Shown piece by piece: positions 54,283 to 61,177 of a DNA stretch of 64,000 nucleotides. A program made the position numbers and the translations under genes. Each line of letters opens with the position of its first letter. The stretch's first letter is position 1. A model generated the notes under the pieces. The model made no database searches, had not been told where the DNA came from, and saw nothing but the letters and a program-made list of their open reading frames with translations. This stretch comes from JAUILH01 sp965230535 (lineage in GTDB: Bacteria > Bacteroidota > Bacteroidia > Flavobacteriales_D > JAUILH01): positions 620,001-684,000 of the forward strand of contig OZ246010.1 of assembly GCA_965230535.1 (NCBI GenBank), in the 5' to 3' direction.

Positions 54283-54669
54283 ATGAGAACCTTAATCGTT
54301 CTAACGATATGTATTTTAAATTCCGCCCTGGGCCTGTCCCAAGAGGCGGAATTTAAGTTTTATGGCAAGAATAAACGTTACCCAGGCAAGGCAGAAGCCG
54401 GTAAAATGATCACTTTTGAGTATGAGGTTGAGAACACGGGAGACGTGCCTCTGATCATTAAAGACTACAAAGTAGCCTGTCCTTGTACCAAATTGATCTA
54501 CCCGAGCAAACCTATTATGCCGAATGAAAAAGTGGTATTAAAAGCAACTTTTGACACGAAAGGCAAAATCGCTTATCAGGATCGAAAAATTGAAATCATT
54601 TCCAATGCCAAAGGCAGTCCACATTACCTTAGATTCAGAGTAATGGTGGACAATAAAGGGGATCACTAA
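54283..54669 (+). CDS. Secreted DUF1573 protein, copy 3
   Basis: 128 residues. Signal peptide MRTLIVLTICILNSALGLSQ. A more diverged DUF1573 domain: FEYEVENTGDVPLIIKDYKV, ACPCTKLIYPSKPIMPNEK and RKIEIISNAKGSP. A Cys-x-Cys pair (CPC) stands where copies 1 and 2 have CNC/CGC. It lies 11 bases after copy 2 on the same strand and is convergent with the SulP gene, with a bidirectional hairpin between. Confidence 0.88.
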   Translation: MRTLIVLTICILNSALGLSQEAEFKFYGKNKRYPGKAEAGKMITFEYEVENTGDVPLIIKDYKVACPCTKLIYPSKPIMPNEKVVLKATFDTKGKIAYQDRKIEIISNAKGSPHYLRFRVMVDNKGDH

Positions 54670-54843
54670 ACTGAATATTTCACTTATCCTTAATCTTATC
54701 GGACATGACAGTCCGACACTCTCATACTATTCCAAGGCCTTTAAGAACTCTTTTCATCAGTAAAGAAACTGACCATTATAAGCGTATTAACTAAGCCTAT
54801 TCTCCCACAGTATTAGCCGGTTCACAAACCTGTGAAAACAAAA

Positions 54844-54887
54844 ATTCCGGTATTGTGTTAGTCTTTTACCTAACTCAATACCGGAAT
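54844..54887. terminator. Terminator between DUF1573 array and sulP
   Basis: 18-base arms ATTCCGGTATTGTGTTAG (54844-54861) and its near-perfect complement at 54870-54887 (one mismatch), loop of 8. On the minus strand it is followed by a T-rich run (TTTTTGTTTTC), so it mainly ends the SulP gene transcript; it may also stop the plus-strand genes. Confidence 0.8.
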
Positions 54888-54906
54888 CATTCAATAAGAA
54901 GTTTCT

Positions 54907-56520
54907 TTATTTTATGAGTGCGCCTCCGTGCTTCCGCACCTTCTTCCCACTTCTTTCCAGCAGGTCTTCCATTTCAGAGACTGCATCCTGTCCATCAGAA
55001 TCAATATGCTCTACATTCACAAAGTCGAAGACGACTCTCTCATGAGGTGCATCTTTAGCCAGTTCTCTTACTCTTGCTTTACTCAAGAAGCTTAATCTGG
55101 ACTTAAGCATGATCACACTTTCTTTTTCACCGGCATTTTTAGGATTGTCTCTCTCTTGAATTTCACCAGCTGAGATCATGTCTTTCAAATCACCAAAAGA
55201 TTTCACTTCATTATAGTACATGCTAATGATCAGAGCGATCACGAAACCAATTCCGATTCCCATCAATAGATCCGTAAACACAATACTGATAATGGTTGCC
55301 ATAAAGGGGATAAATTGACGCCATCCTCTCTGATAGTATTCTTTGAAAATTGATGGTTTAGCCAACTTTAGTCCAACAATAATTAGTACAGCTGCTAAAC
55401 CTGCCAGAGGAACATATTCCATTGCTCCCGGAATCAAAACAACACTTAACAATAGCCACCATCCATGAAGAAAAGAAGATAATCTGGACTTAGCTCCACT
55501 TTGTAAGTTTGCGGAACTACGAACAATTACCTGAGTAACTGGTAAACCTCCCAGGAAACCGGAGACAGTATTCCCTATTCCCTGAGCAATTAACTCTCGG
55601 TTAGGCGGTGTATGTCTCATTTCCGGATCCATTTTATCTGTCGCTTCCATACAAAGCAGAGATTCCAAACTTGCCACTACCGCAATGGTAAATGCAATTA
55701 AGTATACACGAGGGTCTTCAAGAATAGAAAAATCTGGTGTATAAGAGAAAATGTCTCCCACACCTTCTACTCCACCAAGATTTACCAAGTGGTTGCCTGC
55801 CAACTGATGATTTGTAGTTTCAAAGCCTAACACCATTAATGCCCCTGTTACCACAATTACTAAAGGAGCTGAAATGATGGTTGTGAACTTCATGTTTTTC
55901 ATGAACTTAGTTCCCCAAAGAATCGTCACAAGAATACCCACTGCAAAAATGATAGACGGTGCCAAAGTAGTAATGGCATCCGATCCGGTAACATAGGCAT
56001 GTAAAGAGTTACCTACCTCTGTAAATGTGTTTTTTCCATCTGCCTGCGAAAAGGCCAAATCTCCCTCATAGTCTCTGTCAAACCCTAAAGCATGAGGAAT
56101 TTGCTTTAGAATAATAATGATACCAATGGCTGCAAGCATCCCACGGATCACGGCTCCCGGGAAGAAGGCTACTAATTTCCCAAGCTTAGCGAATCCCATA
56201 ATTACCTGAAATATTCCGGCCAAAATAATGGACACCAAAAACATTTCGTAGCCATTCACGGGATCTACTTCCCTAAAATAAGTAACAGCTCCTATTACAA
56301 TAGCAACCAATCCGGCGGCCGGACCGCTCACACCAAAATTTGACCCACTGAAGGCGGTCACAACAATTCCTCCTACGATTCCGGCAATTAGTCCGGTAAT
56401 GGGCTCAACTTCAGAAGCGGCTCCAATTCCCAAACATAGAGGCAGGGCTACCAGAAATACTACCACCGATGACGGAATGTCTTTTTTCAGGTCTGCTCCC
56501 CAATTAAAAAAATCTTTCAT
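54907..56520 (-). CDS. SulP family anion transporter with STAS domain
   Basis: 537 residues. About twelve membrane segments with VVFLVALPLCLGIGAASEVEP at the N-terminus, GSNFGVSGPAAGLVAIV and the QGIGNTVSGFLGGLPVTQVI conserved block, then a C-terminal STAS domain (about 440-537, VVFDFVNVEHIDSDGQDAV). The family carries sulfate, bicarbonate or carboxylates; the short form with this start is frequent in marine bacteria as a bicarbonate or sulfate carrier, but the substrate cannot be fixed here. An unusual hairpin lies in its 5' leader. Confidence 0.92.
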   Translation of the reverse strand: MKDFFNWGADLKKDIPSSVVVFLVALPLCLGIGAASEVEPITGLIAGIVGGIVVTAFSGSNFGVSGPAAGLVAIVIGAVTYFREVDPVNGYEMFLVSIILAGIFQVIMGFAKLGKLVAFFPGAVIRGMLAAIGIIIILKQIPHALGFDRDYEGDLAFSQADGKNTFTEVGNSLHAYVTGSDAITTLAPSIIFAVGILVTILWGTKFMKNMKFTTIISAPLVIVVTGALMVLGFETTNHQLAGNHLVNLGGVEGVGDIFSYTPDFSILEDPRVYLIAFTIAVVASLESLLCMEATDKMDPEMRHTPPNRELIAQGIGNTVSGFLGGLPVTQVIVRSSANLQSGAKSRLSSFLHGWWLLLSVVLIPGAMEYVPLAGLAAVLIIVGLKLAKPSIFKEYYQRGWRQFIPFMATIISIVFTDLLMGIGIGFVIALIISMYYNEVKSFGDLKDMISAGEIQERDNPKNAGEKESVIMLKSRLSFLSKARVRELAKDAPHERVVFDFVNVEHIDSDGQDAVSEMEDLLERSGKKVRKHGGALIK

Positions 56521-56535
56521 AATTATCTATTTTTT

Positions 56536-56558
56536 GTCGTATGTGAATACACTACGAC
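56536..56558 (-). promoter_or_regulatory. Inverted repeat in the sulP leader
   Basis: GTCGTA-(T)-GTG and CACTACGAC form a 9-pair stem with one bulged base and a 4-base loop, 16 bases before the sulP ATG. It could be an operator or an mRNA hairpin controlling the gene. There is no T-run. Confidence 0.35.
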
Positions 56559-56638
56559 CACTTAACTACACTACTAATTTGCTTAAATACTGATTTTGAG
56601 ACATAGAGATATAATGTGTGTCTCCTCACATTTCTTTC

Positions 56639-56965
56639 CTACACCAAATCTGGCGGAGGACTGGGTATTTCGATACAAATGGATTCCAGAAAGACATTGG
56701 AAATCATCATTTGTTTGGACAGGGATTTATTATGACCACCGTCAACCGACCAATGAGAAACATGGCCATCGAAATGATCCTTTACTTCACTTTCTTCTTC
56801 AGACGAATCGCTTTCTTCTGACATATCCTGCAACACTTCTTCAACCTCTTCGAAATCCATAAACCCCAGATATTCGACAGAAACGGCCTGAGCGGCTATC
56901 AATGCAACGAAAATGTATATAAAAAACCTTGTCACGTCAGGCAAATATAGGAAATCCATAAACAT
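56639..56965 (-). CDS. Small acidic secreted protein of unknown function
   Basis: 108 residues (or 106 from the ATG at 56959). A hydrophobic N-terminal helix that reads as a signal peptide or anchor (FFIYIFVALIAAQAVS) is followed by an acidic Glu/Ser stretch (FEEVEEVLQDMSEESDSSEE) and a short C-terminal part with IPSPPPDLV. No family recognised. The frame stays open across the whole gap between sulP and the aminotransferase gene and has codon use like its neighbours, so it is probably real. It is upstream of sulP on the same strand. Confidence 0.6.
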   Translation of the reverse strand: MFMDFLYLPDVTRFFIYIFVALIAAQAVSVEYLGFMDFEEVEEVLQDMSEESDSSEEESEVKDHFDGHVSHWSVDGGHNKSLSKQMMISNVFLESICIEIPSPPPDLV

Positions 56966-57084
56966 AGGTTATCAATCATATCATCATTTCTTATAAATCA
57001 CCAATAATTGAACAAAAAAGCGATGAATATCCTTGTTATAATTTGTAATAATGTTGTTTTTTTGTGCTCCAAATACAATTCATT

Positions 57085-58314
57085 ATGCCCGGATTATCAA
57101 ATAAGGCCAACAGTATGCCGGCCTCTCCAATCAGAAAGCTAGTTCCTTACGCTGAAGCAGCTAAAAAAAAGGGAGTAACTGTTTACCATCTTAACATTGG
57201 TCAACCAGATATTGAGACACCACAGGTGGTAAGAGATACTCTAAAAACTAAAGACATCAAGGTCATTGAATATAGCCACAGTGCAGGTTTTGCTTCTTAT
57301 AGAGAAGGGTTGGCCCAATACTATGCTGGTTTTGATATCGATTTGACACCTGAGCAAATTATGATTACCACAGGGGGGTCTGAAGCTTTGATATTTGCTT
57401 TTCAATCTTGCTTTAATCCTGGAGACGAATTGATTATACCGGAACCATTTTACGCCAATTACAATGGGTTTGCGACTACTGCAAATGTGGCGGTAAAACC
57501 TGTAACTGCGAGTATTGAAAATGGATTTGCCTTGCCAAAAATTGAAGATTTTGAGGCGCTTATCACTGAGAAAACCAAAGGGATATTGATTTGTAATCCC
57601 GGAAATCCAACAGGATACCTGTACTCTAAAGAGGAATTAGAACAACTTAGAGATCTGGTTAAGAAGCACGATCTGTTTCTTTTTGCTGATGAGGTGTACA
57701 GAGAATTCTGCTACGATGGCGCACAACCGTTCTCTGCCCTACAACTTGAAGGAATTGAAAATAACGTGGTGTTAGTTGATTCCGTTTCAAAAAGATACAG
57801 CATGTGTGGCGCAAGAATTGGAGCATTGATCAGTAAGAATCCAGAATTAATGGCGGCAGCACTTAAGTTTGGTCAGGCCAGATTAAGTCCCCCTACCCTT
57901 GGACAAATCGCAGGTGAAGCAGCATTAAAAACTCCTCAATCTTATTTTGATGACGTCATTGAGGAATATGTTGAAAGACGAAACATCCTGGTAGATGGTC
58001 TTAATGAAATTGAAGGTGTTATTTGCCCTAAACCTTCTGGGGCTTTTTACGCCATCGCTCAATTGCCAATTGATGATGCCGATAAATTTTGTCAGTGGTT
58101 ACTAGAAGAATTTTCATATAACAATCAAACCATCATGTTGGCTCCGGCAACAGGTTTTTACGCCAATAAATCTCTTGGAAAACAACAAGTAAGATTGGCA
58201 TATGTCCTTAATTCTGAGGCTTTGAAAAACTCTGTTGAATGCATGAAGGCTGCTCTAAAAGCCTATCCCGGAGTTGTTAAAAATAATGAGATAGAACAAG
58301 AATTTCAGTCTTAA
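57085..58314 (+). CDS. PLP-dependent aminotransferase, class I/II
   Basis: About 409 residues. Fold-type I aminotransferase (aspartate/alanine aminotransferase group). LNIGQPDIETP at the N-terminus, TTGGSEALIFAF, CNPGNPTGYLYS and LFADEVYREF with the PLP-binding Asp, and the Schiff-base lysine in DSVSKRYSMCGARIG. The amino-acid substrate is not clear. I chose the ATG at 57085 because the longer frame starts with GTG at 57064. It is a single gene. Confidence 0.92.
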   Translation: MPGLSNKANSMPASPIRKLVPYAEAAKKKGVTVYHLNIGQPDIETPQVVRDTLKTKDIKVIEYSHSAGFASYREGLAQYYAGFDIDLTPEQIMITTGGSEALIFAFQSCFNPGDELIIPEPFYANYNGFATTANVAVKPVTASIENGFALPKIEDFEALITEKTKGILICNPGNPTGYLYSKEELEQLRDLVKKHDLFLFADEVYREFCYDGAQPFSALQLEGIENNVVLVDSVSKRYSMCGARIGALISKNPELMAAALKFGQARLSPPTLGQIAGEAALKTPQSYFDDVIEEYVERRNILVDGLNEIEGVICPKPSGAFYAIAQLPIDDADKFCQWLLEEFSYNNQTIMLAPATGFYANKSLGKQQVRLAYVLNSEALKNSVECMKAALKAYPGVVKNNEIEQEFQS

Positions 58315-58394
58315 GATTGTAAGATTGTGAGTTTTTAGCTTTTAACAAAAGTTAAGTTTTTCGTATATTTATATCATTAATACCCCTTGATGAT

Positions 58395-61028
58395 ATGAAA
58401 AAAATACTTGTTGCGCTTAGCTTAGTCTCGTCTATTGGATTCGCTCAAAACAACTCTGAAATGCCGTACCTCCCTGGAGAGGTGCTTGTTATGGTGGATG
58501 ACAATGCATTCATTAATAAGGTTGTTCAGCAGAATGCCATTGTAAATGGTGTTTCAACAGAAATCTCAGTTAAGAAGAAAGTCAGTGAACCAGCCAACAT
58601 CTGGTTATTGAGCTTTGATGAAGCTAAGATTTCTCATGAAAGAATTCTTGAAAAACTAAGATCTACTCCACATGTACAGATTGTTCAGAACAACCACATT
58701 GTTCACGACAGAGCAACTACAACAAACGATCCTGGCTTAAGTGATCAGTGGCACCATATTAATCCAAACGACTCAGATATTGATTCTGATTTGGCCTGGG
58801 ATATCACTACTGGTGGTACTACTGCAACTGGTGATGAAATTGTAGTATGCGTTCTTGAAGGTGGTGGATCTGACTGGGATCATCCTGATTTGATTGCCAA
58901 TCACTGGGTTAACTCAAACGAAATTCCTAATAACAATATTGACGATGACGGAAACGGTTACGTTGATGATTATAACGGGTGGAATGAACCAGATGGAGAT
59001 GACGTAATTTCTCCAGGATCTCACGGAACTCAGGTAAGTGGAATGATTGGAGCGGTCGGGAACAACGGATCTGTGGTTACCGGAATTAACTGGGATGTAA
59101 AGATCATGCAGGTTCAGAACACTAACACACTAAGTAATGAAGCTGCCGTGGTAGCGGCTTATACCTACCCTCTTGTTATGAGACAACTTTATGAATCAAC
59201 AAGTGGTAGCAAAGGCGCTTTTGTAGTAGCTACTAACGCTTCATGGGGTATCGATGGTGGAGATCCAAACTCAGCACCAATTTGGTGTGCTTTTTACGAC
59301 ACTTTAGGAACATATGGTATTCTAAACTGTGGAGCAACTACCAATACAACCGGATTTGATGTAGACGCAGGTGGTGATTTGCCTACTGCATGTTCAAGTG
59401 ATTATATGATTTCTGTTACAAGAACCGGAAACAACGACCAAATGGGTGGTGGACATGGTCTTACAACCATTGATTTAGGAGCTCCGGGAATCAGCGTATA
59501 CACGACTTCTAATGGAGGAGGTTATGGTTCTACCACAGGAACGTCTTTCTCTTCACCATTAACTGCTGGTGTAATTGCTCTGCTATACTCGGTACCATGT
59601 GCTTCATTGGCTCAATTATCTCATGCCAATCCACAAGCCGCTGCCGATCAGGTAAGATCTGCTCTTTTAGATGGTGTTGACCCAATTTCCTCATTAAGCG
59701 GAAAAGCGGTAACAGGAGGAAGATTAAATGCTTTCAACAGTGTGAATGAAATTATTGCCAATTGTAGTGCCACTTCTTGTTTAGATCCATGGCAAGTAGC
59801 CTCTTCTAACATCACAGATGTTCAGGCAGACATTGCCTGGGGAGGAACAGGTACTTCATACAACTTCCGTTACAGAGAGGTTGGAACAACTACATGGACG
59901 ACAGGTTCTGCCGGGTCAACAAGTACTCAAATTACAGGACTTACAGCTTGTACTGATTATGAAATTCAAATACAATCGGTTTGTACATCTGCTACTGATA
60001 CAAGTAATTTCACAACGAGCCATACATTCTCTACAGATGGATGTTGCGTTGCCCCGGCTTCACACAGTGTATCTAACGTGACTTCAACTGGTGCGGATAT
60101 TACATGGACGTCTGTTTTAGCCGCAAACTCGTACAATTTAAGATATAGAGAACAAAGCACTTCTACTTGGACAACAGTGAACGGAGTGAGTAGTCCTCAC
60201 AACCTTAATACACTTAACGGATGTACTGACTATGAAGTGCAGGTTGAAACAGTCTGCTCAGGAGGACCAACCGGTTTCACAGCCAGTGAAAACTTCACAA
60301 CAATGGGTTGTGGTGCTTGTCTGGACATGACATACTGTGCGTCTGAAGGTACCAATACCTCAGACGAATGGATAGAGTCAGTTGTTTTTGAATCTATTTC
60401 CAATACTTCAGGTAATGATGATGGTTATGGTGATTATACGGGTGTTTCAACAGATGTATTAACTTCTGCGACCTACTCTATCACTATGACGCCAGGATTC
60501 TCAGGGTTCCCTTACCCTGAATACTTCAACGTTTGGATTGATTTTAACCACGATGGAGATTTCGATGATGCAAATGAGCATGCATTTGATGCCGGAGGAA
60601 CTTCCTCAAATGCAGTTAACGGAAATATCTCTATTCCTTTTAGTGCAGTATTAGGTGTGACAAAAATGAGAGTTTCCATGAAATACAATGGAGCAGCCAC
60701 TTCATGTGCAACAGGAACTGCTGATTTCGAATATGGAGAAGTTGAAGATTACTGTATCAACATCCTTCAAGGAAACGACATTAGCGAATACGGTGATCTT
60801 GATTTCACAATTTACCCTAACCCTGCCAATGATCAAATTCAAATTAGTTCAAGCTTTACAGGACCAGTAACCATGAACATGTTGAATTCTTTAGGTCAGA
60901 CAATTGACACCAAACTCATTCAGAGTCAAGAATTGATTTCTATTGAGAATATGGCAAAAGGTGTCTACTTCATCAAATTAACTGATGAGAATGGCAAGTT
61001 TGGAATCAAAAGATTAATTATTCAATAA
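58395..61028 (+). CDS. Subtilisin-like (S8) secreted peptidase with T9SS domain
   Basis: 877 residues. Signal peptide ending FAQ, then a propeptide-like part (about 20-110). The S8 catalytic domain (about 130-460) has His in SHGTQVSGMIGA and Ser in GTSFSSPLTAGV. The usual catalytic Asp in D-x-G is Glu (VCVLEGGGSDWDHPDL). After it come two fibronectin type III repeats (about 460-640), a GEVED domain (about 640-790, FNVWIDFNHDGDFDD, GEVEDYCI) and a type A sorting domain (YPNPANDQIQI, NMLNSLGQTI, KGVYFIKLTD). It should be released or attached outside the cell by the T9SS. Confidence 0.92.
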   Translation: MKKILVALSLVSSIGFAQNNSEMPYLPGEVLVMVDDNAFINKVVQQNAIVNGVSTEISVKKKVSEPANIWLLSFDEAKISHERILEKLRSTPHVQIVQNNHIVHDRATTTNDPGLSDQWHHINPNDSDIDSDLAWDITTGGTTATGDEIVVCVLEGGGSDWDHPDLIANHWVNSNEIPNNNIDDDGNGYVDDYNGWNEPDGDDVISPGSHGTQVSGMIGAVGNNGSVVTGINWDVKIMQVQNTNTLSNEAAVVAAYTYPLVMRQLYESTSGSKGAFVVATNASWGIDGGDPNSAPIWCAFYDTLGTYGILNCGATTNTTGFDVDAGGDLPTACSSDYMISVTRTGNNDQMGGGHGLTTIDLGAPGISVYTTSNGGGYGSTTGTSFSSPLTAGVIALLYSVPCASLAQLSHANPQAAADQVRSALLDGVDPISSLSGKAVTGGRLNAFNSVNEIIANCSATSCLDPWQVASSNITDVQADIAWGGTGTSYNFRYREVGTTTWTTGSAGSTSTQITGLTACTDYEIQIQSVCTSATDTSNFTTSHTFSTDGCCVAPASHSVSNVTSTGADITWTSVLAANSYNLRYREQSTSTWTTVNGVSSPHNLNTLNGCTDYEVQVETVCSGGPTGFTASENFTTMGCGACLDMTYCASEGTNTSDEWIESVVFESISNTSGNDDGYGDYTGVSTDVLTSATYSITMTPGFSGFPYPEYFNVWIDFNHDGDFDDANEHAFDAGGTSSNAVNGNISIPFSAVLGVTKMRVSMKYNGAATSCATGTADFEYGEVEDYCINILQGNDISEYGDLDFTIYPNPANDQIQISSSFTGPVTMNMLNSLGQTIDTKLIQSQELISIENMAKGVYFIKLTDENGKFGIKRLIIQ

Positions 61029-61047
61029 TTAAAACATTCATTATAGG

Positions 61048-61077
61048 AAGCCTCTCTGAATTCAGAGGGGCTTTTTT
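61048..61077 (+). terminator. Rho-independent terminator of the peptidase gene
   Basis: AAGCCTCTCTGAA / TTCAGAGGGGCTT stem with one G-T pair, followed by a run of six T on the plus strand, 20 bases after the stop at 61028. Confidence 0.88.
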
Positions 61078-61177
61078 ACGTCCCATCGCTTTTCATATTC
61101 TTAGACTAAGCGTTTAAATATCCCGATTAATAGTATCCAAATTCAAGTCTATAATCTAAAGTTTCGCCTATATTCGC

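Noticed and set aside
56596..56862. Two short plus-strand frames opposite the small acidic gene
   Set aside because: The minus-strand product has a signal-like helix and an acidic body; the plus frames have neither family nor signal.
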